From NCBI GenBank assembly GCA_965240325.2, contig OZ251228.1, forward strand, positions 3,013,874 to 3,077,873: a DNA stretch of 64,000 bases, given 5' to 3'. Positions within the stretch are counted from its first letter, which is position 1. Every line of letters begins with the position of its first letter. Made by a program: the position numbers and the translations under genes. Source of the stretch: Rebecca billardiae RCC1528 (lineage: Eukaryota > Haptophyta). Under the pieces are notes generated by a model. The model made no database searches and had not been told where the DNA came from. It worked only from the letters and a program-made list of their open reading frames with translations. Positions 8,923-18,176 of the stretch are shown one piece after another.

Positions 8923-11900
8923 TCACTCCATCGCCGAGCGGAAGCTCGACGCACCGTCTGGCGTCGACGCGCACGCGCCACCGCGGTGGTCGCGGTGCCA
9001 CGCGTCGTCAGCCGTCGTCTCGAAGTAGTCGTCGTATGCAGCGCCCCCGCGGGCGCGTGCCCCCGGGCGCACGTGCGCCATGCGCGCGCGGGCGATGAGC
9101 ATCTTGGCCTGGCCACGCAGGCAGCGCATGCCCAGCTCGCGCCGCATGGTGCCGAGCAGCGCGCGCTCGGCGGCGGGGCGCGAGGGCGCGCTGAGGCGCG
9201 CGCGCCACGTGTCCCGCCCCATCTTGGCGATCTTCTTGAGGGTGAGGTCCACCTCCGCGCTCCACTCGCCGAACGCCCCCACGACAATCGGGACGATCGC
9301 GGGGAAGGTGTCGAGCCGCGCCTCGTATGGGCCCACCTGGCCCTCAAGCGTGCCGTAGACCTCGCGGTCGAGGAGCTGCAGCTGCTTGCGCCGCTCGCGC
9401 GGGACGAGTTCCGCGCGGTGGCGCACCGCACCGTTGCGGCCGTCGCTCACCCTGTAGCGCGACTGGCTCAGCGAGATGGTCTTGACCTCGAACAGGGTAC
9501 AGTTGCCGTGCACCTCGGCACTCAGGTCCACCACCGGCACGCGCTTGCGGTCCGTGCCGAGCACCGCCTGCGCCTGGGCGGTGGACTGGGCGTGCACCGA
9601 GCCGAAGATCCAGGTGTCCTCCGGCACGGCGTACACACCGGCGTACGTGCGGAAGAACCCCGCCAGCACGCGGATCACCGGGTCGTGCCGGTAGCGTGCG
9701 ACGTGGTCGCCGGGGAGCGCGTTGCGGCCGGACGCGCTGAGGAGCGCGTCGCCGTACGCGTCCACCCGGATGCCAGGACCCGAGCGCGTGGGCACGTACG
9801 CCCCGGCCTGGGCCAGCGGCGCGCAGACCGGGCTGGGGATCCCGAGCGCGCGCGCCGCGATCTCGAGCCACTCACCCTGGTGGTGGACCGCCGCGCTGCC
9901 GATCGGGAGCGCGCCCACGAACGCGAGTGAGGCACGGTCCACGTTCTGGATGAGGTGCACACGGCGGTCGTCCCGCGAGAGAGAGCTGAGCTGCCGCCGC
10001 AGGAGCCAGCCGTGGGTGTTCTCGACGTCCTCCGTGATGTCCTTGGCGAGGCTGTAGTAGATGGTGCCGTCCACAGCCCGGCGTGCAGTGGGTGCCACCT
10101 GACCCGCCGGGAGGTGGAGCACGCAGTAAGGCTGCCGGTTGGGCACAGCTGGCGCCTCCTGCTCGGCGAGCTGGAGGCGCTCCCAGATGGTCGCGAGCGT
10201 CCGCCCGAGCGCCGAGCCCGACTGCAGAAACTGGCGCCATCCGGCGGCGCGCATGTCCACGAACGCGTCGCGGCCCACGCGCGCGACGATGGAGTCGCGC
10301 TCGAGGACGCCGTGCACGGCGACGCCGCCCTGCATGGGGGCGTGGCGGTCGAGGAACGCGGGAACAGCGGCGTGGGCCCCCGCCCAGAAGGCGGCGGGTG
10401 CCCGCTGCGCCGCCGAGCGCAGGGCGAGCCCCCCGAGGCGGACGGGCAGGCGGAGCCGCTGCAGCATGATGTCGTCGAGCTGGTCGTCGGTGGGGAAGCC
10501 TAGCGCGACGCCGGCCTGCCGGAGGATGATAGCGTCAAACCGCTCACACGCCTCGGCGGTGGCGTCGGGCTCGATGTGGCGGAGGAAGTAGTCGAGCTTC
10601 GTCGAGGTCGAGTAGTGCGTGAGCACCCACAGCCCCTGCTTGTGCGCCGAGCCGAGCCTGTTGATCAGCTTGTTCGAGATGCCAGCGATCTCGGCACACT
10701 TGTCAGAGAGGTGGGTGGCCACGTAGCCCTCGGTCCCGACGGGCACGCCATACACCGTGACGCCGTGGTGAGCGACGCCGTCTGCGTCCGTCAGCGTGCC
10801 GCGCGGCACGTCGCCCCGGTGCTCGTCCAGCAGGTGGTCGTACTCCGGGTTGATGTAGCACTTGGTCTTGGCGACCTGCAGCTCCAGGCCGAGCGAGTCC
10901 TTCACGGCGGCGGCGAACTCGTGGAGGGCGCGGAAGGCCTCGGACGGCGGGCCGATGATGCTCACATCGTCGTGGCCCGCGCGTGCGGCGCCCCCGCACG
11001 GCTGCAGCCGCTCGTCCAGCGCGCGCAGGTGCGGCTGGAGCGCGATCGCAAAGAAGGCCGCTGCCTCGACCGAGCCCTGCTGCACGCCCTCCTCGCTGAG
11101 GAAGTCGAGCTGCCGAATGGGCTGGCCAGTGCCGCCACCGCCATCGAAGACGCGCGCCTTGGGAGCGAGCATCGCGAGCGCGAGCGGCGTCAGCGACGAC
11201 AGCTCGCCGGCCGTCGACACCGCGCGGATGATCGACCGGCGGAGCGTCGCGTTGAAGGCGTTCCGGATGTCGCACGAGATCAGAACCCAGTCCGGGTGCG
11301 CGTCCAGCAGCTCGCGAATCGCAAAGACGAGCTTCGTGCCGCCCGACGGGACGGCGACGCCGAGCTGCAGCGGGGCGAGGTACGACTCCAGCATCTCCTT
11401 GACGTCCGCGCGACGGAGCAGGCAGCGCGTGAGCGCGCGGCGGAGGCCGCACGAGATACCCACCGGACGCGCGTCCTCCGCGCCGGCCGCGCTCGCGGCG
11501 CGCTTGCGCACGGGGATGAGCCGCACGGACGCAAAGGTGAGGTTGAACCAGCCCGGGAGCTGGTTGTTGAGGAAGAGCGTCGCGAACGCGGCGTGCGCCT
11601 CGGGGGCGCTGGCGGCCTTGTCGTCGGGGAAGTCCACGGTCGGCGCGACGGCCGTGAGGTACTCAAACCGCCACGCCGACGCCCCAGCCGCCTTCTCGCG
11701 CGGCAGGCCGCGGTACACCTCCTTAATGTCGTCAGCCGTGATGATGAACTCGGCGGCGTCGTCGAGGGCGTCGTCGTCGAGGACGCCGTCGAGCGAGTAC
11801 GTGCGCTGCGGGTGCTTCGCGCGCATCTGCGCCTGTACGGCCTGGTCCTGCATGCTAGCCAGGCCGTGGCTCTCGAGCAGCCGCGCCGCCGCCGAGACCT

Positions 11901-13496
11901 CGCCCTTCGCCAGCAGCTCGGTGGCGCGCTTGACCTCGCGCTGCGCGTCTCCCAGCCCCTCGCCGCCCCCCGCGGCGGCCTGGTCAGCGGAGCGGCGGCA
12001 CTCCTGCGCCCACTCGTCGACGAGCGTGTCGAGCTCCCCGCGGTCCCACAAGCCGAAGCGGCGCTCGATGGTCCGCGTCGCGCGGCCGCGGCCCCCGCGC
12101 AGAGGCTGCCACAGCAGGAGCCCCGGCAGGAGCGTCAGCACCTTGAGCGCGCGCGTCTGCTCGAGGCTGTCCGGCTCGGCCTCGGTCACCGCCGACATGG
12201 TGTCCGCGGTGATGCGTGCCCAGCGCTCGCGCAGCATGAAGGGCACAGACTTGATCGTCTTGACTGTCGATCCCTGCTCGAGCCCGGCCGCCTGCCAGGT
12301 CGAGAGGTGGTCGACCGCCGCGAACTTGGAGACGGTGGGCTGGCCAGCCGCGCGCGGCAGCGGCGGCGGCATGGTCGGCTCCTCCGATGTCTCCGTGCGG
12401 CGTCGCTTCCGGTGGCCGTGCGCGTCGGTGCCGTCCTCCGGTGGTGGGCGCTCGTGCGGTGCAGCGCCTCCGCGTGCGCCGCCGCGCCCGCCGCTGCCGC
12501 GCGCAGCGCCGCGGCCGCCGTCTCGCGCCGCACCGCGGCCGCCGCGGCCGCGCGCGCCGCCGCGACCGCCGCGACCGCCGTCGCGCGCGCCGCCGCGACC
12601 GCCACCGTGACCGCCGCCCCGGCCGGCGTCACCCGCACCGGCACCACCGTTGAACGGAGGTGTCGTGCCGGGGGCACCGGCCAGGTCGTAGTCACCGAGC
12701 CGCTGCGCCTCGAAGGGGCGATGTGCGCGCTCGGCGCCTGGGAGGTCCCGAGCGGCCCCCTCCCAGAGCGAGTGCCAGCGGCGCTGGTAGGACGTACCAG
12801 CCGCGGGCGACTGCGAGCGCTGCGCGGCGGCGCGCAGCACGTGCAGCTCGAAGAGGGACGGCCCGCCATCGGGGCCCGCTGACCGAGTGTAGCGCTGTTG
12901 TGGGAACGGAGGGGGAAAGGGCGTGTTGTTGTGATGCCCGTCCCTGAGGGTTCCCTTGGCGCACTCGGCCAGCTGGCGTACGACGTCGAGCATGTACTCG
13001 TGCTCGATGCCGAGGTATGGGGGCTGGACGCCCCCAGTCGTAGTACTTGTCAGGCTGTAGAACTTGTCAGGGTGTAGGCCGTGCACGTTTGATGTGCGGT
13101 AGCGCCGGAGAGCGTCGCGCACGCGTGCATCATCGTCATCAGGGTCTTCAGTGGTTGGAGATGGCGTCGAGCCAGGTAAGTGCTCCATCACAAAGAGCGA
13201 CGCCTCTTTGGACATGGAGTACTTGTTGGACCGCATCGTGTTGAAGTTGAACATGTCGAAGTACCGGAAGTAGTTGTCATACGAGACCTCGAGTTGTTTG
13301 CCAAACTGTTCGTCCTGAGCAGGAAGCGAGTCCTCGCCCTGGACGAAGGCGAGCAAGTTGGACTGGGACATGCCGGTCTCAGCGGTGAGGCCGAGAGCGG
13401 CCGTGGTCGAAGACAGCGCAAGGCTGATCAGGATGGGCTGCCACGAGGGGCGGGGGAACGCGGTGCGGGCGTGCGCCATCCTAGTCGGCCATTACG
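8755..13496 (-). mobile_element. Non-LTR-type retrotransposon, apparently full length
   Basis: The element is defined by one uninterrupted 1518-aa ORF (8923-13479), a GC-rich 3' segment of about 110 bp and an A-rich, TAA-repeating tail on the coding strand (8755-8795). No long terminal repeats or integrase are visible, and no RNase H or gag zinc knuckles were recognised. The upstream side abuts an AT-rich TATA-type microsatellite (13497-13560). Exact ends and any target-site duplication could not be fixed by eye. The intact ORF argues for recent insertion. Confidence 0.7.
8923..13479 (-). CDS. Retrotransposon protein: reverse transcriptase plus probable PD-(D/E)XK nuclease
   Basis: 1518 aa, single exon, ATG at 13479. 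The N-terminal ~270 residues have no recognised domain; residues about 270-350 are a Gly/Arg-rich (RGG) linker ending in a basic KRRRTE patch, a likely nucleic-acid-binding or nuclear signal. The reverse transcriptase spans about residues 560-900: motif A LISCDIRNAFNA near 736 with the metal Asp, motif B EEGVQQGS near 798, and motif C AGHDDVSIIG near 836 followed by VAKTKCYINP. Both Asp of motif C are kept but the usual aromatic of (F/Y)xDD is Gly. Near 1240 and 1331, GIRVDAYGD and LFEVKTIS fit the D...E-x-K pattern of a restriction-like nuclease that would nick target DNA; this is inference from spacing and motif. Codon use matches the host genes. It copies itself by target-primed reverse transcription if it follows non-LTR elements generally. 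Confidence 0.85.
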   Translation of the reverse strand: MAHARTAFPRPSWQPILISLALSSTTAALGLTAETGMSQSNLLAFVQGEDSLPAQDEQFGKQLEVSYDNYFRYFDMFNFNTMRSNKYSMSKEASLFVMEHLPGSTPSPTTEDPDDDDARVRDALRRYRTSNVHGLHPDKFYSLTSTTTGGVQPPYLGIEHEYMLDVVRQLAECAKGTLRDGHHNNTPFPPPFPQQRYTRSAGPDGGPSLFELHVLRAAAQRSQSPAAGTSYQRRWHSLWEGAARDLPGAERAHRPFEAQRLGDYDLAGAPGTTPPFNGGAGAGDAGRGGGHGGGRGGARDGGRGGRGGARGRGGRGAARDGGRGAARGSGGRGGARGGAAPHERPPPEDGTDAHGHRKRRRTETSEEPTMPPPLPRAAGQPTVSKFAAVDHLSTWQAAGLEQGSTVKTIKSVPFMLRERWARITADTMSAVTEAEPDSLEQTRALKVLTLLPGLLLWQPLRGGRGRATRTIERRFGLWDRGELDTLVDEWAQECRRSADQAAAGGGEGLGDAQREVKRATELLAKGEVSAAARLLESHGLASMQDQAVQAQMRAKHPQRTYSLDGVLDDDALDDAAEFIITADDIKEVYRGLPREKAAGASAWRFEYLTAVAPTVDFPDDKAASAPEAHAAFATLFLNNQLPGWFNLTFASVRLIPVRKRAASAAGAEDARPVGISCGLRRALTRCLLRRADVKEMLESYLAPLQLGVAVPSGGTKLVFAIRELLDAHPDWVLISCDIRNAFNATLRRSIIRAVSTAGELSSLTPLALAMLAPKARVFDGGGGTGQPIRQLDFLSEEGVQQGSVEAAAFFAIALQPHLRALDERLQPCGGAARAGHDDVSIIGPPSEAFRALHEFAAAVKDSLGLELQVAKTKCYINPEYDHLLDEHRGDVPRGTLTDADGVAHHGVTVYGVPVGTEGYVATHLSDKCAEIAGISNKLINRLGSAHKQGLWVLTHYSTSTKLDYFLRHIEPDATAEACERFDAIILRQAGVALGFPTDDQLDDIMLQRLRLPVRLGGLALRSAAQRAPAAFWAGAHAAVPAFLDRHAPMQGGVAVHGVLERDSIVARVGRDAFVDMRAAGWRQFLQSGSALGRTLATIWERLQLAEQEAPAVPNRQPYCVLHLPAGQVAPTARRAVDGTIYYSLAKDITEDVENTHGWLLRRQLSSLSRDDRRVHLIQNVDRASLAFVGALPIGSAAVHHQGEWLEIAARALGIPSPVCAPLAQAGAYVPTRSGPGIRVDAYGDALLSASGRNALPGDHVARYRHDPVIRVLAGFFRTYAGVYAVPEDTWIFGSVHAQSTAQAQAVLGTDRKRVPVVDLSAEVHGNCTLFEVKTISLSQSRYRVSDGRNGAVRHRAELVPRERRKQLQLLDREVYGTLEGQVGPYEARLDTFPAIVPIVVGAFGEWSAEVDLTLKKIAKMGRDTWRARLSAPSRPAAERALLGTMRRELGMRCLRGQAKMLIARARMAHVRPGARARGGAAYDDYFETTADDAWHRDHRGGACASTPDGASSFRSAME

Positions 13497-13560
13497 CATA
13501 TATTATATATATAATTAAAAAGTCGAATATCTGTCTATATTTACTATAATATATATATAA
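13497..13560. repeat. AT-rich TATA microsatellite next to the retroelement
   Basis: About 64 bp of TATATA/ATTATATAT-type sequence, the sharpest composition change in the gene-rich half. It separates the retroelement start from the 3' flank of glutathione synthetase and may be the preferred insertion target or part of the element's 5' end. Confidence 0.7.
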
Positions 13561-13716
13561 TGATGACCGCGGGGCGTGAGTCCGTGCCGGGAGCGTCAGC
13601 GGTGGGCCGGTGGCGGGCCGCCTGGGAATCGGCCCCGGGGCGCCGCGAAACAGGCCCGAGCTCGATGCTCCATCGGCCTCGCGACGCGCGCGGCGCGCGT
13701 GCGGCTGTGCGCCGCG

Positions 13717-15393
13717 CTAGCACAGCAGCGGGCTGCTGAGCACCGCAAAGCCGGCGGCGACGCCGCCCTCGTCCGTGCCGACGAGCTTGGTGCGCAGCAG
13801 GTGCCCCGCCGCGCTGTTCAGCAGCGGGGGCGCGCCGCCGCCGCCGAGGTACACGCCGAAGACGCCGAGCTCGCACGTGGCCTCGCCGTACGCCACCTGG
13901 TTGTCGCGGCAGAGCGCCGCGCGCCTGGGCGTGGGCTGGATGCGCTCCATCAGGATGAAGCCCTCGCGCTGCCCCGCGGGGAGCGCGCGCAGCGCGGGCA
14001 GCACCGCGCGGCCGTACGTGTTGTGCCCGCCGCCCTCGCGCTGCGGCTTGAGCACGTACCCCTCGGGCCGCTCCTCCAGCAGCCGCAGCGCGTGCGCGTA
14101 CTCGCCCTCCGTCTGCAGCGAGTAGAGCCCGGCAAACGTGCGGGCCATCGCCGCGCACGCCGCGGGCGGCAGGCCGAGCCGCTGCAGCGCGCCCGGCTGT
14201 GCGAGCAGCTGCTGCACCTTCTTGGTGCCCGCGAGCTGGTAGCCGAGGCACGGGCACTTGATCGCGGCGGAGCGCTCGAGCAGCAGCCGCGCGTCCCACG
14301 CGCTCTGCGCCGGGTAGTCCGCGGGGCCGTACCCCGCGCGGAAGTAGACGACGCCCACCTCGACGGCGCGGCCGCCCTCCTGCACAAGCAGCGCGCCAAC
14401 ACGGCACGCGCCGCCGGCACGCGCGAGCGCGGCGCCCTCGGCGAGCTCGGCGAGCGTGCGCCGGAGCACCGGCACGCCGTGCCGCTCCCACAGCGCGAGC
14501 TCGAGCAGCAGCTGGTCGCCCACGTTGCTCTCGCCCGGCTGCACCACGAAGAGCACCGCGGGGCCCGAGGGCGTCAGCGCGGGGCGCGAGGACGTCAGCG
14601 CGGGGCCCGAGGGCGTCAGCGCGGGGCCTGCGGGGCCCGAGGCGCGCACGGGCGACGCGCCGCCCTGTGCGCGCGCGGGCTGCTGCGCGCCGTACGCGGC
14701 CACGGCGGCGGCGAGCGCGTCGGGCAGCGCGCGCAGCGCCTCGTTCTCGGGCAGCGCGCCCTCGCGCGCGTACGCCCGCGCCGCCTCCGCCCCGAGCACC
14801 TCGGCGCACGCGCCGTGCTCGCGCGCGCGCAGGAAGGCGTGCAGCTCCGACAGCCGGCCGCTCAGGCAGCCAAACGAGGAGGCGATCGTGTTGAGCTCGA
14901 CCTGCAGCGGGCGCGCGCCGTCGGCGGCGGAGGATTCGTCCACCATGTAGTCGGAGCGGTGGATGCCCAGCCGCAGCGGCTGCCGCTCCTCCGCGCCGTC
15001 CGCCAGCGCCGCGCGCCACAGGGCCGCGAGCTGGCCGGTGAACTCGTCCGACGCGGACGTGGCGGCGAGCGCGGTGCCCAGCCACTCGTGGTCGCGCGAG
15101 ACGGCCTCGACGAGCTCGTTGAAGAGCGGCGCGAGCGCGCGCGCCGTCTCGAACGCCTCGCGGTCGAGCGGGAAGGGCACGAGCGCGAGCGGCGCGTGCA
15201 CGTACCGGCCGGGCTCGGGCGACATCTGCAGCCCGCGCGCGCTCGCCCAGCCGAGCGCGCGCGCCACGAGCGCGGGCGAGGCGGGCGCGCCGGTGGCGCG
15301 GGCGCACGGTGCGTGGCCCGCGAGGGCGAGCGCGAGCACCGCGCCCGCCGCCGCGCGCGCGCGCGCGCGGCGTCCGCTCGGCGTGCGCTGCAT
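13717..15393 (-). CDS. GSS: Glutathione synthetase, eukaryotic type
   Basis: Single exon, 558 aa, ATG at 15393, stop TAG at 13719-13717. It joins gamma-glutamylcysteine and glycine with ATP to make glutathione. Family signatures run through the protein: HRSDYMVD near 145, LQVELNTIASSFG near 165, VVQPGESNVGDQ near 285, IKCPCLGYQLAGTKKVQQ near 375, the Gly-rich ATP loop KPQREGGGHNTYG near 450, ELGVFGVYLG near 508, and a C-terminal LLRTK...GGVAAG typical of the eukaryotic enzyme. The family is usually about 470 aa; the extra length is an N-terminal hydrophobic leader (GAVLALALAGHAPCARA) suggesting secretory or plastid import, and a low-complexity ALTPSGP insert near residue 260 made by a 21-bp repeat. 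Possible further upstream ATG at 15528 would precede the leader. Divergent neighbour is SAR1. Confidence 0.93.
   Translation of the reverse strand: MQRTPSGRRARARAAAGAVLALALAGHAPCARATGAPASPALVARALGWASARGLQMSPEPGRYVHAPLALVPFPLDREAFETARALAPLFNELVEAVSRDHEWLGTALAATSASDEFTGQLAALWRAALADGAEERQPLRLGIHRSDYMVDESSAADGARPLQVELNTIASSFGCLSGRLSELHAFLRAREHGACAEVLGAEAARAYAREGALPENEALRALPDALAAAVAAYGAQQPARAQGGASPVRASGPAGPALTPSGPALTSSRPALTPSGPAVLFVVQPGESNVGDQLLLELALWERHGVPVLRRTLAELAEGAALARAGGACRVGALLVQEGGRAVEVGVVYFRAGYGPADYPAQSAWDARLLLERSAAIKCPCLGYQLAGTKKVQQLLAQPGALQRLGLPPAACAAMARTFAGLYSLQTEGEYAHALRLLEERPEGYVLKPQREGGGHNTYGRAVLPALRALPAGQREGFILMERIQPTPRRAALCRDNQVAYGEATCELGVFGVYLGGGGAPPLLNSAAGHLLRTKLVGTDEGGVAAGFAVLSSPLLC
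14559..14621. repeat. 21-bp tandem repeat inside glutathione synthetase
   Basis: Three copies of a 21-bp unit encoding ALTPSGP-type heptapeptides on the minus strand, with a partial fourth to about 14640. It sits between two conserved blocks of the enzyme, so it should form a surface loop. Confidence 0.8.
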
Positions 15394-15642
15394 GCGCTGA
15401 TTGCGTGCCGCCCTGCTGCTGCACTCGCAAGTCCGGTGCGCAGCGCCACGCGTGTGCGGTGCAAGTTTGGGCGGTGGAACTTCTCGACACGCGTCGAACG
15501 GCCCCGCCATCGTGATTCCGCTGCACAAGGCAGCTGCTCGCGCCGACGAGACCGGCTCAGAAGCGGCGGGAGCGCGACTCGCGCCAGCTCAGCGTCCTCC
15601 AGCCGCCGCTCCCGACGCGGCGAGCCGCGCACACCGGAAGCC
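15394..15642. promoter_or_regulatory. Bidirectional promoter region GSS/SAR1
   Basis: 249 bp separate the two divergent start codons, so both promoters must be here. No TATA box is evident; the sequence is GC-rich with a GGTGGAACTTCTCGACACGCG stretch centrally. Confidence 0.45.
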
Positions 15643-16795
15643 ATGTTCATCGTCGACTGGTTCTGGGGCGTGCTCAACTTCCTGGGTGCGCACGCGCGCG
15701 GCGAGCTCGGCGTGTGGCTGGCACGCGGCGCGGCGCGCTGACCGCGCGCCTGCGGCGGCGGTTGGGTGCGCGCCCGGGCGGCGCGCGAGCAGGTCTGGCC
15801 CAGAAGAACGCAAAGATCCTGTTCCTCGGGTTGGACAATGCGGGCAAGACGACGCTCCTGCACGTGCTCAAAGACGAGCGCCTCTCGCAGCACCCGCCGA
15901 CGCAGCACCCGAGTGCGCGCGCTGGAGGCGCGCCCGCGCGCGGCGCACCGAGGGCGCGAGCGCGCCGTGCTCACGCGCTCGCCTGGCGTGCGCGTGCGCG
16001 CGCCGCGCGTACGCAGCGTCGGAGGAGCTGAGTATCGGCAAGATCAAGTTCCGCACCTTCGATCTGGGCGGTCACGAGATTGGTGCGCGCGCGCGCGCGC
16101 TCGCTAATTGGCGCGGCGGTGCGGGCGGCTCACGCGCACGCGCGCGCGCGCCGCGCCGCGCTGCGGCGCGCACAGCCCGGCGCGTGTGGAAGGACTACTT
16201 CCCGCAGGTGGACGCGATCGTCTTCCTCGTCGACGCGATCGATCGCGAGCGCTTCCCGGAGGCCAAGAAGGAGCTCGACGTGCGCGCGGCGCGCGCGCGC
16301 TCTCCCTCTCGCGAGCGCGCGCTCGGCGGCGCGGGCGCGCAGCGCGCGGCTCGCGCGCCGCACGGCACTGCGCTGGCGTGCGCCGCAGGCCGGCCGTGCG
16401 GGCGGCGGCTGACCACCCTCGCGCCCCGCGGCCGCCGCGCGCGCGCAGTCGCTCCTCTCGGCCGACGACCTCGCGACGGTGCCCTTCCTGATCCTGGGCA
16501 ACAAGATCGACATGGGGCGGGTGGCGTCTGAGGACGAGCTGCGCAGCGCGCTCGGGCTGCACCACCTCACGACCGGCAAGGGCAAGGTGGCGCTCAAGGA
16601 CATCAGGCCGATCGAGCTCTTCATGTGCAGCGTCGTCAAGCGCTCCGGCTACGGCGAGGGTGCGCGCGCCGCGCGCGCGCGAGGGTGCGCGAATCGCGCG
16701 CCGCGCGCGCCGCGGCGTGCTCACGCGCGCCGCGCCCCTCGGCCGGCTTGGCGCGCCGCGCAGGCTTCCGCTGGCTCAGCCAATACATCAACTGA
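15643..16795 (+). CDS. SAR1: SAR1, small GTPase of the COPII coat
   Basis: Six exons: 15643-15685, 15793-15912, 16017-16082, 16176-16279, 16449-16659, 16764-16795, giving 191 aa, the normal SAR1 length. SAR1-GTP inserts its N-terminal amphipathic helix into the ER membrane and recruits Sec23/24 to start COPII vesicles. The start [15 protein letters not shown] is the hallmark SAR1 membrane helix. G boxes: GLDNAGKT (P-loop), the switch I PTQHPTSEEL, DLGGHE (switch II), NKID, and the C-terminal [15 protein letters not shown]. Every intron is GT-AG, 93-169 bp, starts GTGCGC and has a CTSAC-like branch site. Exon joins restore known SAR1 sequence at each boundary, so the model is secure. The downstream gene (formin) is convergent and 2.4 kb away. 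Confidence 0.96.
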
Positions 16796-17604
16796 GGGAG
16801 GCGGCGCACGCGAGCGCAGCGGGCGGGCGCGGCGGCGCGAGCGCGCGCTCGGCGGCGTGAGCGGCCGAGTACTCGCCTCGCACCTTGGCAGATGCCCGCC
16901 CGTCCGCCTCCGCGCGCACGGCCGCGAGCTGGCTCGAGATGGCCTGTCAGAGGGCCGGCGCGTGCGTGAGCGACGGACCGTGCGCGAGGCGTCGGGCTGG
17001 CGCGGCGACGGCATGGCACGGCCGATGAAGCGTGCTGACCCGGCGAACGCCTTCGCACGCTTCTCACGGCGGTGCTGCGCTGGTTGCCGCCTGCCCCGCT
17101 GCGTGTCGACGCTGCCGCTGCAGACGAGGCGGAGCGGCATCAGGTATTGCATGCCCTCAATTCGCGCGGCCGCGAGCGGCACGCCATCACGATTCGCAAC
17201 TCGTTGGTCGCCCGGCCGCCTTGCCGCTCGCGAGGCGCGCTCGCCGCTCGTATATCAGCTCGTCATGGCTGATGATGCGATCAGTCTGCGTCGTTATTAT
17301 AACAGTAGTCGTATACCGGTACGCCTCCCCGGACCGGGGTCCGGGCCGACTCCGCGAGTCCGCCCCGGAGGCGGAGCGAGTCACCGGCCTCATCACGGCT
17401 CGCGGACCGCAAGGCCAGCGGCGTCGGCACGGGGCCCCCGGTCCCGGCGCGCGGCGGCGCCGGGCCGCCGCCGCATCACGGGCCGGTCCGGCGCCCGGTC
17501 CGATCGCGAGCCTGCCGCCATGCCGGGCAGCCGGGGCCGGTCCCCGGGCCTGAGCGGCAGGCTCGGGCCGGCTGGCGCCGGGCGCCCGAGTCGGCCAGTC
17601 TGGG

Positions 17605-17723
17605 TATATAAGCTCAGACAGTCAGTCAGCAGAGTTATATTGATTATATATTAGCGCATCATCATCACGGAGCAGCAGTAGGGAGTAGGCGGCCGCGGGC
17701 GGCGCCGGTCCTATATTAATAAA
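17605..17723 (+). promoter_or_regulatory. TATA box followed by AATAAA; possible solo-LTR core
   Basis: TATATAAG at 17605-17612 in a GC-rich background is followed by a CAGTCAGTCAG stretch that could be an initiator, an AT-rich patch, and AATAAA at 17718-17723. A promoter with a polyadenylation signal ~110 bp later is the arrangement of an LTR U3-R region. No matching second LTR or internal retroviral-type ORF is in the window, so a solo LTR is only a suggestion; a short non-coding transcript is the alternative. Confidence 0.3.
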
Positions 17724-17839
17724 CTCGGCGCGGCGGCAGCGTCAGTGATCCGAGTCGTCGCGCGTCCGGTCGAGACGTCAGACGACTAGCAGTACTACTA
17801 CTCGGACTCGCTCCGCCTGGTCAGTTATAGTTCATCATC

Positions 17840-17893
17840 AATATATATACATATATATATATGTGTGTGTGTGTATATATATACATATATAAT
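17840..17893. repeat. (AT)n/(GT)n compound microsatellite
   Basis: Alternating AT dinucleotides flank a GTGTGTGTGTGT core; the outer AT arms are near-mirror copies and could pair. Confidence 0.85.
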
Positions 17894-18176
17894 ACGATCC
17901 CATCCGAGCATGGCGTGACCCGCCGACCCCGCCCGCATAGAGTACAGCAGGCAATCGCGGGCCAATCAAGGAGCTGTCACGTTAGGAAACTGGGGCGCTT
18001 GCTATCTGCGGATCTGGCCTAGAAACTGAGACTAGCGATTGGCTGGTTCGCTATACGCATCTTCACATACTGCTAAGTAACCGGGACTACGTCGTCGCGG
18101 CTGACGAGTGGTCCACCGAGGCGCAGTCGGCGCCCCGCGGTGCGTCAGGGACTCGCGGCGCGCGGCCCGACTACGA

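Noticed and set aside
10576-12882. 768-codon plus-strand frame opposite the retrotransposon ORF
   Set aside because: No domain; the opposite strand carries reverse transcriptase motifs.
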